Source of the DNA: Pseudolabrys sp.
GTDB taxonomy: Bacteria > Pseudomonadota > Alphaproteobacteria > Rhizobiales > Xanthobacteraceae
Assembly (NCBI GenBank): GCA_009694265.1
Contig: SHVM01000008.1
Span: 1-53,062, forward strand
Reading direction: 5' to 3'
DNA: 53,062 bases
The notes under the pieces are model-generated. The model saw only the letters and a list, made by a program, of their open reading frames with translations, ran no database searches and was not told the origin of the DNA. Below, in pieces: positions 25,668-34,472 of this stretch. The translations under genes and the position numbers were made by a program. Within the stretch, counting starts at the first letter, position 1; every line of letters starts with the position of its first letter.

Positions 25668-26837
25668 CTATTGCCAGAGCTCCTTGCTCGCAAGCCGGGC
25701 GCCTAGGACAAGCGCCTCCAGCTTGGCCCACATGATTGATGGGTGCACGCGGCGGTGGAACGGCCCCTGCGCAAAGCCGCAATCGGTGCCGGCGATAATG
25801 TTCTCGCGGCCCACGAGCTTGGCCAGCCGCACGATGCGCTCGGCCACCAGTTCCGGATGTTCCACCACATTGGTGGCATGGCTGATGACCCCGGGGATCA
25901 GCACCTGCCCCGGTCCGAGCTTGGCATTGGCCCAGACCTTCCATTCGTGTTCGTGGCGCGGATTGGCGCCCTCGATCACATAGGCGCCCACTTTGACCTT
26001 AAGGATCAGATCGACGATGTCCTTGAGCGGCACATCGCTGACATGCGGACCCGGCCAGCTGCCCCAGCACACGTGATAGCGGATGCGATCCGCCGGCAGG
26101 CCTTCGATGGCGTGGTTGATGATGTCGACTTGGCCAGCGAGCCATTTCCGGTAGTCGGCGAATGTCGCGGGCGGCACCATGCGGTCATAGGTGACGGCAT
26201 TGCGCGCATCGTCGAGCTGCACCACGAAACCGGCGTCGACAATCATCTTGTATTCGGTGTGCATCGCCGCGGCGATGGCCGCCTGCAAATCCGCCTCGCT
26301 CTTGTAGTATTCGTTCTTGCGGTCGGGGATCACGCTGGCCGGCGCCGCCACCGGCAAGAAGGCTTCTTCGACTTTCGCGGATTTGAGCACGGCCTTGAAG
26401 TTGTCGATGTCGCGCTGCAACTCCGCCTGCCCGGTATATTTGATCGCTCCGGTGCAAATCGCTTCCACGGTGGTGGCGACGCCGTCATGGGCATCGAGTT
26501 CGGCGTAAAATTCCGCGAAACGCGTGCGGTCGGCGCCGCGCTTGAACGGATTGGCGGCGTCATGCTTGATCGGGCGGCGCTCGAAGCCGCTCAGGCGCTC
26601 CAGCGCATATTGCGACCAGCTGATCGATTTGCCGAACTCGCCGTCGCTCACCACGTCGATGCCGGCTTGCGCCTGCTGGCGCACCACCTCGGCCACCGAG
26701 CCCGTGAGACACGCGTCGTAGGCTGTTTGATCGTAAGGCTTGCCGGACTGCCTGGCGCGCAGGAATTCCTGCAATGCCGCCGGCCGGATCAGGCTGCCGA
26801 CATGGGTGGTGAGGATGCGGTTGCTGCTGCGCTTCAT
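25668..26837 (-). CDS. MetE C-terminal-like zinc methyl/alkyltransferase
   Basis: A 389-aa single-domain (beta-alpha)8 protein of the cobalamin-independent methionine synthase II family. The zinc ligands can be placed: H255 and C257 (RYHVCWGSWPGPH), E289 (VIEGANPRHEHEW) and C353 (GTDCGFAQG). So thiol activation by zinc is expected. It lacks the N-terminal half of full MetE, like core-MetE proteins and epoxyalkane:coenzyme M transferases. The start at 26837 (MKRSSNRILTTHVGSLIRP) fits the family; the open frame runs to 26879. The gene sits between the Liv-type ATPase (124 bases upstream, with a palindromic repeat in the gap) and the M24 gene. Methyl donor and acceptor are unknown. Confidence 0.87.
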   Translation of the reverse strand: MKRSSNRILTTHVGSLIRPAALQEFLRARQSGKPYDQTAYDACLTGSVAEVVRQQAQAGIDVVSDGEFGKSISWSQYALERLSGFERRPIKHDAANPFKRGADRTRFAEFYAELDAHDGVATTVEAICTGAIKYTGQAELQRDIDNFKAVLKSAKVEEAFLPVAAPASVIPDRKNEYYKSEADLQAAIAAAMHTEYKMIVDAGFVVQLDDARNAVTYDRMVPPATFADYRKWLAGQVDIINHAIEGLPADRIRYHVCWGSWPGPHVSDVPLKDIVDLILKVKVGAYVIEGANPRHEHEWKVWANAKLGPGQVLIPGVISHATNVVEHPELVAERIVRLAKLVGRENIIAGTDCGFAQGPFHRRVHPSIMWAKLEALVLGARLASKELWQ

Positions 26838-26913
26838 GTCTGGCTCTATGTGCCAACGCAGCAAAAAACGCAAACGCACTCACAGTGGGCAGCGCCCCAA
26901 CAGCATACATTTT

Positions 26914-26964
26914 GCGCATGATCTTGTCCGAAAACCGGTCCCCACTTTTCGGGATCATGCGCTA
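26914..26964 (-). repeat. Palindromic repeat copy 3, carrying the stop codon of livF
   Basis: A full-length copy of the ~50-bp palindrome between livF and the MetE-like gene. The TAG at 26962-26964 is the livF stop codon and is also the boundary of the repeat. Both outer (GCGCATGATC) and inner (CCGAAAA) arms are intact. Confidence 0.93.
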
Positions 26965-27672
26965 AGCTTTAACAACACCGATGAGCTGTTCGAGCTTGGC
27001 CGGATCGTTGCGCAGCATTTCGCTCTTGCCATCATAGACGATGCGGCCACGGTCCATCACCACCGCGCGCGGCGCGATGTCGAGCGCCAGCCGCGTGTTC
27101 TGCTCGACCAGGATCATCGACAACCCGCCCGCTTTGGTCAGCCGTTTCACGACGCGCGACAGTTCTTCCACGATCACGGGCGCCAAGCCCTCCGACGGCT
27201 CGTCCATCAGCAGTACGGTCGGGTTTCCAATCAGCGCGCGGCCGATCGACAGCATTTGCTGCTCGCCGCCGGATAATTGATTGCCGCGGTTGTCGGCGCG
27301 ATCGGCGAGCCGGGGAAACAGTTCGAACACCGTCTCGACGGTCCAGGCGCCCGGCCTGCTGGCGACTTCCAGATTCTCCCGCAGACTGAGCGAGGGAAAA
27401 ATCTCGCGCTCCTGCGGTACATAGCCAAGCCCCGAGGCGACGCGGTTGTAGGTAGCAAGTTTCGAGATCTCCTTGCCATGCAGCGACACGCGCCCGCCAT
27501 GCAGCGTGGTGTGGCCCATGATGGTCGCCAGCAAGGTGCTCTTGCCGACGCCGTTGCGCCCAATGATCGACAGCGTCTCGCCGGCGTCGAGCGCAAGCTC
27601 GATATCCTCCAGCACCACCGTCTCGCCATAACCGGCGAAAATCTTGTCGAGTTTGAGCGCGTGCTCAAGCAT
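26962..27672 (-). CDS. livF: Branched-chain amino acid-type ABC transporter ATPase (LivF)
   Basis: A 236-aa ABC ATPase of the LivF type. Walker A is GRNGVGKST, the signature is LSGGEQQMLSIGRAL, and Walker B is VLLMDEPSEGLAP, a typical LivF form. It energises import with LivG. The ATG (27672) overlaps the livG stop by eight bases. Its TAG stop belongs to a palindromic repeat, after a C-terminus LIGVVKA. It is part of the SBP-livH-livM-livG-livF order. The Liv label denotes family: such HAAT transporters also carry amides, urea or aromatic acids. Confidence 0.93.
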   Translation of the reverse strand: MLEHALKLDKIFAGYGETVVLEDIELALDAGETLSIIGRNGVGKSTLLATIMGHTTLHGGRVSLHGKEISKLATYNRVASGLGYVPQEREIFPSLSLRENLEVASRPGAWTVETVFELFPRLADRADNRGNQLSGGEQQMLSIGRALIGNPTVLLMDEPSEGLAPVIVEELSRVVKRLTKAGGLSMILVEQNTRLALDIAPRAVVMDRGRIVYDGKSEMLRNDPAKLEQLIGVVKA

Positions 27673-28423
27673 GACGCTGACTCTCCTGCCCGAGATACAC
27701 CGCCCGCACCTGTTCGTTGTTCATGATCTCGCCCGGTGTGCCTTCGACCAGCACCGAGCCCTGTACCATCACGGTTATCTGTTTGGCGAAGCGGAACACC
27801 ACGTCCATGTCGTGCTCGATAATCAGAATGGCGATGCCGGGATCAAGACTCGCCACCACGTCGAGGATGAGATGACTCTCCGAGGACGGCACGCCGGCCG
27901 CCGGCTCGTCGAGCAGCAGCACCCGGGGTTTTTGCGCCAGCGCGATGGCGATCTCGACCAGCCGTTGGCGGCCATAGGGCAGTTCGCGCACCAGCTTGAG
28001 CGCATCGTCGACCAGCCGCAGCGAATCGAGATGATCGAGCGCTTCGTCGATGACCGCGGGATTGGAGCCGGCCGTGCGCCATAGATTGTTGCAGTTGCCG
28101 TCGCGTTCTCCAATCGTCAAGCAGAGATTATCGAGCACCGAGAGGCCGCGGAACAGTTGATTGATCTGGAAGGTGCGCGCGAGCCCGCGCCGCGCCCGGT
28201 CGGCCTGGCTGGTCGTGGTAATGTCCTCGCCATTGAGCAACACGCGGCCCGACGACGGCTTGAGCGCGCCGGTGATCAGATTGACCAGCGTGGTCTTGCC
28301 CGCTCCATTCGGCCCGATCAGGGCGCGGCGCGCGCCGCGCTCCAAGGTGAGACTGACGTCGCACGTCACCTGCAGCGCACCGAAGCTGCGGTTGAAGCTC
28401 TGCACTTCGAGCGCGGCGGTCAC
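27665..28423 (-). CDS. livG: Branched-chain amino acid-type ABC transporter ATPase (LivG)
   Basis: A 252-aa ABC ATPase of the LivG type. Walker A is GPNGAGKTT, the signature is LPYGRQRLVEIAIAL (the degenerate form common in LivG), and Walker B is VLLLDEPAAGVPSSE. The typical LivG C-terminal region ending in EVRAVYLGQ-like QVRAVYLGQESQ is present. Translation starts at GTG 28423, where TGA of livM overlaps (four bases). The stop overlaps livF by eight bases, so the ATPases and permease are tightly coupled in translation. Confidence 0.93.
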   Translation of the reverse strand: MTAALEVQSFNRSFGALQVTCDVSLTLERGARRALIGPNGAGKTTLVNLITGALKPSSGRVLLNGEDITTTSQADRARRGLARTFQINQLFRGLSVLDNLCLTIGERDGNCNNLWRTAGSNPAVIDEALDHLDSLRLVDDALKLVRELPYGRQRLVEIAIALAQKPRVLLLDEPAAGVPSSESHLILDVVASLDPGIAILIIEHDMDVVFRFAKQITVMVQGSVLVEGTPGEIMNNEQVRAVYLGQESQRHA

Positions 28424-29448
28424 GATTGTACCTTCTTTTTTTTCAGATACTTGCCGGCGTCTTCCAACAGTCCCAGCAGTCCGCGGCGCGCGAACAACAC
28501 CGCCAGCACCAGCAACAGGCCAATGCCGAACTGCCAGAATGTCGGGCTCAGTTTGGACAGATGATCTTCCAGCACCATGTAGACCACCGCGCCGATGAAG
28601 GCACCGTACAGCCGCCCGGTGCCGCCGAGAATGAGCATCACCATCACTTTTGCGGAATTTTCGAAGTCGAACACCGTCAAGGTGACGTAGGCATTGGTCT
28701 GGGTGAACAATGCGCCGGCAATGCCGGCGATGCCGGCGGCGATAGTGTAGACCGTCACCAGCCGGCGGTGCACCGGCGAACCGATCGCATGCATGCGCCG
28801 CACGTTCTCGCGGATGCCGGTCAGCGCCTGCCCGAACGGCGAATAGACGATGCGCCGCACGAAATAAAACACGACCGCCAGCACCACCAGCGCGTAGACA
28901 TAGTTGGTGCGGCCATAGAGGTCGTAGCCGAAGACGCCGAACAACGGCTTGAACTCAAGGCCCGGCAGCCCGTCATAGCCGCCGGAGAAGTCCGAGCGCA
29001 GATTGCCGGCCTCCTGCAACATGATCGCGGTCGCCAGCGTCAACATCAGCAAAGTGAGGCCGCGATAGCGCAGCAGAAACCATCCGGTGATGAGGCCGGC
29101 GAATGCGGAAATTAGGGCCGCGGCGAACAACCCGCTGATTGGCTCGGTCCACCCCAAGCGCGCGGCGCCGAGCCCCACCGTGTAAGCGCCGAGGCCGAAG
29201 AACGCCGCATGCCCGAGCGTCACGATGCCGGCATAGCCGAGAATAAGATCGAGCGAGAGCGCGAACAGCACCATGACCAAGACCTGGTTGCCGAAGGTCA
29301 TGCGGTCCGGGAAAACATAGAAAGCGGCGATCGCGATCACCCAAGGCAGCGCTTCCGCCCAATGGAAATGGTGCCGGCTCAACAAATGCGCGGCGGCGCG
29401 CTCGCGCGCCTGCTTGCGTTGCGGGTTGATGGTCTCACTCGCGGCCAT
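28420..29448 (-). CDS. livM: Branched-chain amino acid-type ABC transporter permease (LivM)
   Basis: A 342-aa inner-membrane permease with about ten transmembrane helices. The LivM core appears as LSLDLILGYAGIVTLGHAAFFGLGAYT (about 58-84), the cytoplasmic coupling region as SPFGQALTGIRENVRRMHAIG, and the late motif as MLILGGTGRLYGAFIGAVV. The start at ATG 29448 is chosen because it fits the family length and gives a 14-base overlap with the livH stop, typical of these operons. An upstream in-frame start (29553) would extend into livH. Confidence 0.92.
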   Translation of the reverse strand: MAASETINPQRKQARERAAAHLLSRHHFHWAEALPWVIAIAAFYVFPDRMTFGNQVLVMVLFALSLDLILGYAGIVTLGHAAFFGLGAYTVGLGAARLGWTEPISGLFAAALISAFAGLITGWFLLRYRGLTLLMLTLATAIMLQEAGNLRSDFSGGYDGLPGLEFKPLFGVFGYDLYGRTNYVYALVVLAVVFYFVRRIVYSPFGQALTGIRENVRRMHAIGSPVHRRLVTVYTIAAGIAGIAGALFTQTNAYVTLTVFDFENSAKVMVMLILGGTGRLYGAFIGAVVYMVLEDHLSKLSPTFWQFGIGLLLVLAVLFARRGLLGLLEDAGKYLKKKKVQS

Positions 29449-30307
29449 AGAACCCCGCAGGCTTGACCAGCAACACCGCCACGGTAATGGCATAGACGAA
29501 GAATCCGCCGGCATCCGCATACAGATATTTTCCGGCGGTATCGATAATGCCAAGCACCAAGGCGGCCAGCAGCGTGCCCTTGAAGCTGCCGAGCCCGCCG
29601 ACCGCCACCACGATCAAAAACAATACGAGATAAAGCACCGCGAAACTGGGCGACAGGCCGAACAGTTGAATGGCGAGCCCGCCGCCGAGCGCGGCGAGCC
29701 CGGAGCCGACAGCGAACGTTAGTGTGAACAAGAGATCGACATTGATGCCAACCGATTCCGCCATGCGCCGATTGTCGACCGCAGCCCTGATTTTTGCGCC
29801 GATATTGGTGCGCTCAAAGGCATACCAGAGCACGGCGATCAGCACGGCGCCGAGCACGATCAGAAAGGCGCGGTAGCTTGGAAATGAGCGAAAGCCGAGA
29901 TTGATGTCGCCTTGCAGCCATTCCGGCAAGGGAACCGATTTCGGGATCGGGCCATAGAAATATGTGGCGGTCGCGATCGCCATGAAGGCCAAGCCGATGG
30001 TGAGCAGCACCTGCTCCAGATCGGTGGCTTTATAAAGCCGGCGGTAGAGGCCGCGTTCGAACACCACGCTGACCGCGCCGACTGCGAATGCCGCGATCAC
30101 TAGTGCTGGAACGAACCCAATGCCCAGCGACCGCGTGAGCGAGACGACGACATAGCCGCCGGCCATGGCGAAGGCGCCATGCGCGAGGTTGACGAAGCCC
30201 ATCAACCCCATCGTTACCGACAGACCGACGGAAACGATGAACAGAAACATGGCATAGGCCAAGCCGTCGAACAGAATGCTGACGGCTATGTTGGCGTAAT
30301 ACGGCAC
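29435..30307 (-). CDS. livH: Branched-chain amino acid-type ABC transporter permease (LivH)
   Basis: A 290-aa permease with the LivH hallmarks: LSVTMGLMGFVNLAHGAFAMAGGYV, the coupling loop TNIGAKIRAAVDNRRMAESVGIN, and the late VAVGGLGSFKGTLLAALVLGIIDT. No ATG is available before the first helix. GTG 30307 is chosen because GGGTGG lies five bases upstream and the length fits the family; GTG 30316 is the alternative. A GC-rich hairpin with a short T-run (30328-30360) separates it from the binding protein gene, so the permease is expected to be made at a lower level than the receptor. Confidence 0.9.
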   Translation of the reverse strand: MPYYANIAVSILFDGLAYAMFLFIVSVGLSVTMGLMGFVNLAHGAFAMAGGYVVVSLTRSLGIGFVPALVIAAFAVGAVSVVFERGLYRRLYKATDLEQVLLTIGLAFMAIATATYFYGPIPKSVPLPEWLQGDINLGFRSFPSYRAFLIVLGAVLIAVLWYAFERTNIGAKIRAAVDNRRMAESVGINVDLLFTLTFAVGSGLAALGGGLAIQLFGLSPSFAVLYLVLFLIVVAVGGLGSFKGTLLAALVLGIIDTAGKYLYADAGGFFVYAITVAVLLVKPAGFYGRE

Positions 30308-30327
30308 GAGTCCCACCCGTTGTAAGT

Positions 30328-30360
30328 AAAACGCCGCCGCGCCTTTATGCGCGGCGGCGC
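30328..30360 (-). terminator. Intercistronic hairpin/attenuator between binding protein and livH
   Basis: An 11-bp perfect GC stem (30332-30342 with 30349-30359) and a 6-nt loop, followed on the minus strand by TTTT then ACTTAC. It begins 28 bases after the stop of the binding protein gene. It is likely a partial terminator or mRNA-stabilising structure that raises receptor over permease expression. The T-run is short, so full termination is unlikely. Confidence 0.75.
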
Positions 30361-30387
30361 CGTTTGATGTCAAATTCGAGTCAGAAA

Positions 30388-31593
30388 TCAGGTACCGCAG
30401 CGCCCGATCTTTTGCACCTTGCACTCGTCCTTGACCGCTTTGGTGGTGCCGAGAACCTTGATGCCAAGCTTGCCGTCCGGCTTGCGGATGACTTCCATGG
30501 CGTGCTCGTCCTGCACGATGTCGCGGGTGGCCGCGTCGATCGTGACCTTGCCGCGCGGTCCGTTGGTGGTCCAGCCCTTCATCGCGTCGATCACCTTGGA
30601 TCCGTCTTCAACCTTGCCATTGAGTTTCTTGATGGTGTCGAAGATGGCATGCATGGTGTCCCAGCCGGCCGCCGACATGAAATCCGGATAGGAGTCCTTG
30701 CCATAGGCCTTGTGCCACTCGGCATTGAACGCCTTGTTCTCGGCATTGTTGAGATCGACCGCATAGTTGCCCATCACGATGGTGCCGATGGCGGCGTCGC
30801 CCATGTCCTGCAGCTTGTTATCGGGGATCAGATCCATCGGCCCGATCAGCTTGACGCCGGCCTTGCGCATGCCGAGTTCGCCATAGGCCTTCGCCACGCC
30901 GGTCGCGTGCGCGCCGGACGGAATGAACACATACATGCAGTCGGGCTTGGCATCCTTGATGCGCTGGAAGAATGGCGTGAAATCCGGCACCTGCGCCGGG
31001 CTGCCCATTGGGATCGACAGATCGACCTTGCCGCCGGCCTTTTCGAAACCGGTCTTGAAGGCTTCCGTCGAATCTTTTCCGGGCGGGAAGTCGGTATAGG
31101 CCAGCGCCGCGGTCTTGCAGCCAATCTTGCTGAAGGCGAAGGCACCCATCGGATAGCCGTGGTGCCACATGCTGAACGACAGCCGCACATAATACGGCGA
31201 CAGATTGGTGATCCAGGCCGTGCCGGCATTGGCGATGATCATCGGCACCTTGGCTTGCGTCACGACCGGCGCGAGCGCGATCGCCGACGGCGAGAACACG
31301 AAGCCGGTTAGAATCTGCACCTTGTCATTGGTGATCAGTTCGGTGGTGACGGTCTTGGCCACCGCACCGGTCGGCGGGCCCTCATCGCGCTTGACGATCT
31401 CGACCTTGTGCGGCGCAATATCCTTGGTGTGCAGCTTGATATAGAGATCGAACGCTTTGTCGATCTGGTGACCGAGGTCGGCATTGGGCCCGCTGAAGGG
31501 CAGCACCACGCCGATCTTGATCGTTTCAGCCTGGGCGGTACTGCCCACTGTCAGGGCGAGGGCAGCGAGCCCCAGCCAGCGCATGAATTTCAT
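30388..31593 (-). CDS. ABC transporter substrate-binding protein (Leu/Ile/Val-binding type)
   Basis: A 401-aa periplasmic receptor of the HAAT (peripla_BP_6) type. It has a signal peptide MKFMRWLGLAALALTVGSTAQA, then ETIKIGVVLPFSGPNADLGHQIDKAFDLYIK and the ligand-cleft pattern with VQILTGFVFSPSAIALAPVVTQAKVPMIIANAG. The C-terminus ends in a Cys pair (VKDECKVQKIGRC) that may form a disulfide. It is the first gene of the Liv-type operon. A perfect 8-bp inverted repeat (31614-31639) lies just upstream and may be an operator. The ligand is not deducible; homologues bind amino acids, amides and aromatic acids. Confidence 0.92.
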   Translation of the reverse strand: MKFMRWLGLAALALTVGSTAQAETIKIGVVLPFSGPNADLGHQIDKAFDLYIKLHTKDIAPHKVEIVKRDEGPPTGAVAKTVTTELITNDKVQILTGFVFSPSAIALAPVVTQAKVPMIIANAGTAWITNLSPYYVRLSFSMWHHGYPMGAFAFSKIGCKTAALAYTDFPPGKDSTEAFKTGFEKAGGKVDLSIPMGSPAQVPDFTPFFQRIKDAKPDCMYVFIPSGAHATGVAKAYGELGMRKAGVKLIGPMDLIPDNKLQDMGDAAIGTIVMGNYAVDLNNAENKAFNAEWHKAYGKDSYPDFMSAAGWDTMHAIFDTIKKLNGKVEDGSKVIDAMKGWTTNGPRGKVTIDAATRDIVQDEHAMEVIRKPDGKLGIKVLGTTKAVKDECKVQKIGRCGT

Positions 31594-31613
31594 AGCGACC
31601 TCCCTACTACCTT

Positions 31614-31639
31614 GAATTAGTTTGGTATCCCACTAATTC
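31614..31639. promoter_or_regulatory. Candidate operator upstream of the Liv-type operon
   Basis: GAATTAGT, ten bases, then ACTAATTC: a perfect 8-bp inverted repeat 21 bases upstream of the binding protein start codon. A third half-site (ACTAATTT) appears near 31676. The layout fits a dimeric regulator site overlapping the promoter or leader. The regulator is not in the window. Confidence 0.5.
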
Positions 31640-31819
31640 GTGGGCCGAGATTCCGGCCCATTCATCCTAAAATGGACTAATTTGCAGCCATTGGTCAATG
31701 CGGAATTTCCGCGACAGTGCGGCGCGCGGATAGGCGCGCATGGCCGTGCTGGCGGCATGGCACTGGCTATGCGTGCAGAAACTTACGGTTGGCTTGTGGA
31801 AGGAACGGCAGCGCCGCGA

Positions 31820-33058
31820 TCAGGCGGCGCTTTTGGCGGCGATGGCCGCCACCGAAGTCGCCGTCTCAGCGGTCTTGTCGCTATTTTTGCGCTCGAGAAT
31901 CATCTCAAGCGACGCGACCTCGACCCGGTTACGACCATTTTCCTTGGCGAAATAGAGCGCCTGGTCGGCCTGCGCCAGTAATTCGGGAATATCGAGCACC
32001 GCTGCCTCGCAATGCACGAGGCCGATACTCACGGTCGAACAAACCGGACGACCGTCGACGTCCTGGGCAATCTGGGCAAAACTTTCGCGCATCCGCTCGG
32101 CCACTGCCACCGCCTTGTCGCGGCTGGTGTCGTACAGCACCGCGGCGAATTCCTCGCCGCCAATACGGCCGATCAGATCGGAGGCGCGTATCGACATCCG
32201 CGCGCTCTCGGTGAACAGTTCCAGCACGCGGTCGCCGAGCGCATGACCGAAACGGTCGTTGATCGACTTGAAGTGATCGAGATCGATCAGCAGCACGGCG
32301 GTCGGGCGCGGATTGCTGCTGTGGCGCTTCGCCAGCAGCCCGGCGTCCTGCAGAAATGCGCGGCGGTTGGCGACACCGGTGAGCGGATCGACCATGGCCG
32401 CGGTGCGATGACGCAGTTCCGTGCGCTCCTTGGCCATTGCCAGCAGAATGAAGGCGATCGAAATCGTGAACAGCAGCGCTTCGAAGCTGAGCACCGTCAG
32501 CCAAACGCTACCTAACATATTGTTGGTCGGCGACCACGGCAGCAGTGCCACCAGCGGCGTGCGCAGCAGGAACAGCGCGCCATGCGCGAACAGCATGAAA
32601 ATCGCCGGCCAGCGCGACACCAGTAGCTCGCTGCGGCCGCGCCAGAATTCGTAGGCCGTGAGCCAGGTGTAGGCCGTGATAATGCCGGAGGCGATCAGCA
32701 AACGCGTATTGACGGCGTCGGCGAGCACCGGCAGGCGGCAGACCAGCAGCCAGATCACGGCGCCGGTCACCAGATAGACCGGCTCGACCGGACGGCCATC
32801 GAACACGCGCGCGCCGGTCCAGGTCACCGCGAAGGCGGTGAACAACAGGGCATTGGCGAGATCGATGGTGATCAGGTCAGGCGCGGTGCCGTACATGCCG
32901 AACAGCACGACTGAGGCGGCGCGGATCAGATGGGCAAAACCCCACCAGCAAACCGCGCGGATTTGGGTATTCTGCGCCCAGGCGAACAGCAGCAGCAACC
33001 CGAGGATCGCCTCCACATAGATCGTCACCATGAAGAGCGTGTTGACGTCGAGGTTCAT
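31820..33058 (-). CDS. Membrane-bound diguanylate cyclase (GGDEF)
   Basis: A 412-aa protein with about six or seven transmembrane helices (residues 8-210) forming a sensor region without a recognised domain, followed by a GGDEF domain (about 222-385). The active-site loop is GGEEF (300-304), an active variant. The inhibitory I-site RASD (291-294) stands exactly five residues before it, so product feedback by c-di-GMP is expected. The metal-binding region IDLDHFKSINDRFGHALGD is intact. There is no EAL domain. The C-terminal tail (about 390-412) is Ala/Ser rich. The gene stands alone between the Liv operon and cysK. The signal sensed is unknown. Confidence 0.92.
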   Translation of the reverse strand: MNLDVNTLFMVTIYVEAILGLLLLFAWAQNTQIRAVCWWGFAHLIRAASVVLFGMYGTAPDLITIDLANALLFTAFAVTWTGARVFDGRPVEPVYLVTGAVIWLLVCRLPVLADAVNTRLLIASGIITAYTWLTAYEFWRGRSELLVSRWPAIFMLFAHGALFLLRTPLVALLPWSPTNNMLGSVWLTVLSFEALLFTISIAFILLAMAKERTELRHRTAAMVDPLTGVANRRAFLQDAGLLAKRHSSNPRPTAVLLIDLDHFKSINDRFGHALGDRVLELFTESARMSIRASDLIGRIGGEEFAAVLYDTSRDKAVAVAERMRESFAQIAQDVDGRPVCSTVSIGLVHCEAAVLDIPELLAQADQALYFAKENGRNRVEVASLEMILERKNSDKTAETATSVAAIAAKSAA

Positions 33059-33369
33059 CGCTCGCTATCGCCCAATTGCACCGGGGCGCGGGTTTTGGCG
33101 CTAAGTCCCCACCCTCACGAATAGAGCCGGGCGGCAAAAAAGTGGTGAATGTGGCGGAATACCATCGGCCAATGCGTCGTTATGGTTTCGAGGTGGTTTC
33201 CAAAACGGCCGTTAGTTGAATGGGCTATCCCCCTAGACGCGGGCTAAAGCGGTCTTGTGGCCCCATCGGGGCTCAATTTTGCTTGAGCATGATCTTTTCC
33301 GAAAACCGGGTCCCACTTTTCAGGATCATGCGCTAGGCTCGAACCGCCCCATAATCTCCCGGAACCGGC
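33059..33369. other. Intergenic region between divergent diguanylate cyclase and cysteine synthase genes
   Basis: 311 bases without a credible gene. It must hold the promoters of both flanking genes, but I see no convincing -35/-10 pair. Its only distinct feature is palindromic repeat copy 4 at 33284-33336, which leaves only about 33 bases between the repeat and the cysteine synthase start codon. Confidence 0.7.
33284..33336 (-). repeat. Palindromic repeat copy 4 (intergenic)
   Basis: A full-length copy with GAGCATGATC and GATCATGCGC outer arms and CCGAAAA inner arm. The right inner arm has one change (TTTTCAGG). It lies in the region upstream of the cysteine synthase gene and does not provide a stop codon to any gene. 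Same orientation as the others. Confidence 0.92.
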
Positions 33370-34404
33370 ATGAAAATACGTAATGGCATCGTTGACGCCA
33401 TCGGCCATACTCCCCTGATCAAGCTGAAGCGCGCCTCCGAGGCGACCTCCTGCACCATTCTCGGCAAGGCCGAATTCATGAATCCGGGCGGCTCGGTGAA
33501 GGATCGCGCCGGCCGGCAGATGATCCTGGAAGCCGAGGCGCGCGGCGAGCTGCACCCCGGCGGCCTGGTGGTGGAGGCGACCGCCGGCAATACCGGCATC
33601 GGTCTCGCGCTGGTCGCCAATGCGCGCGGCTATCGCACGCTGATCGTCATTCCGGAGACGCAAAGCCAAGAAAAGAAAGACATGCTGCTTTTATGCGGGG
33701 CCGAACTGGTCGAGGTGCCGGCTGTTCCCTACAGCAATCCGAATAACTACCAGCATGTCGGCAGAAGACTGGCCGAGCAACTCAAGAAAAGCGAGAAGCA
33801 CGGCGTCATCTTCGCAGACCAATGGAATAATCCGGACAATTGCAAAGCCCATTACGTGTCGACCGGCCCGGAAATATGGGACGAGACCGGCGGAAAAATT
33901 GACGGATTCATTTGCGCCATCGGCACCGGCGGTACCATCGCGGGCGTATCGGCTTGCTTGCGCGAAATGAAAAAAGACATCGTGATCGGTCTCGCCGATC
34001 CGCGCGGCGCCGGCATGTACAATCTGTTTGCCCATGGCGAGGCGAAAGCGAGCGCGGGCTCCTCGATCACCGAAGGCATCGGGCTCGGGCGCGTCACGCC
34101 GATCGTCGCCGACCTCAAGGTCGACAAATCTTACCTCGTGCCAGACGAAGAGGCCGTTCCGATCATTTTCGATTTGCTCGAACACGAGGGGCTATGTCTG
34201 GGCGGCTCGTCCGGCATCAATATCGCCGGCGCCATCCGGCTGGCGAAGGATCTCGGCCCCGGCCACACCATCGTTACGATCCTCGCGGATTTCGGCACGC
34301 GCTATCAGTCGAAATTGTTCAATCCGGAATTTCTGCGCTCGAAAAAACTTCCAGTGCCGGAATGGCTGGAGCGCAAGTCGGACATCAAGCCGCCGTTCGT
34401 CTAG
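33370..34404 (+). CDS. Cysteine synthase-like PLP enzyme
   Basis: A 344-aa fold-type II PLP enzyme that condenses O-acetylserine with sulfide, or runs the reverse or related beta-replacement. The PLP lysine is K44 in NPGGSVKDRAG, the phosphate loop is GTGGTIAGV (about 182-190), and EATAGNTGIGLALVA and LGGSSGIN are intact. It is slightly longer than E. coli CysK (323 aa), with a C-terminal ERKSDIKPPFV tail, and lacks CBS domains. It heads a plus-strand run with 3-mercaptopyruvate sulfurtransferase and a persulfide dioxygenase-rhodanese fusion, which points to cysteine or sulfide balance. Whether it mainly makes or breaks cysteine is open. Confidence 0.9.
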   Translation: MKIRNGIVDAIGHTPLIKLKRASEATSCTILGKAEFMNPGGSVKDRAGRQMILEAEARGELHPGGLVVEATAGNTGIGLALVANARGYRTLIVIPETQSQEKKDMLLLCGAELVEVPAVPYSNPNNYQHVGRRLAEQLKKSEKHGVIFADQWNNPDNCKAHYVSTGPEIWDETGGKIDGFICAIGTGGTIAGVSACLREMKKDIVIGLADPRGAGMYNLFAHGEAKASAGSSITEGIGLGRVTPIVADLKVDKSYLVPDEEAVPIIFDLLEHEGLCLGGSSGINIAGAIRLAKDLGPGHTIVTILADFGTRYQSKLFNPEFLRSKKLPVPEWLERKSDIKPPFV

Positions 34405-34472
34405 CACCAGTTGCGCGCCCGGAACGTTTAGGTGATGGTGCGCATTGAAACAAGTGAGCAACCTCAAAACCC

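Noticed and set aside
26560-26958. A 132-codon frame that starts in palindromic repeat copy 3 and runs into the MetE-like gene.
   Set aside because: Only the repeat gives it a start codon; the rest is out of frame with a well-supported gene. Similar repeat-derived N-termini appear elsewhere and have no homology value.
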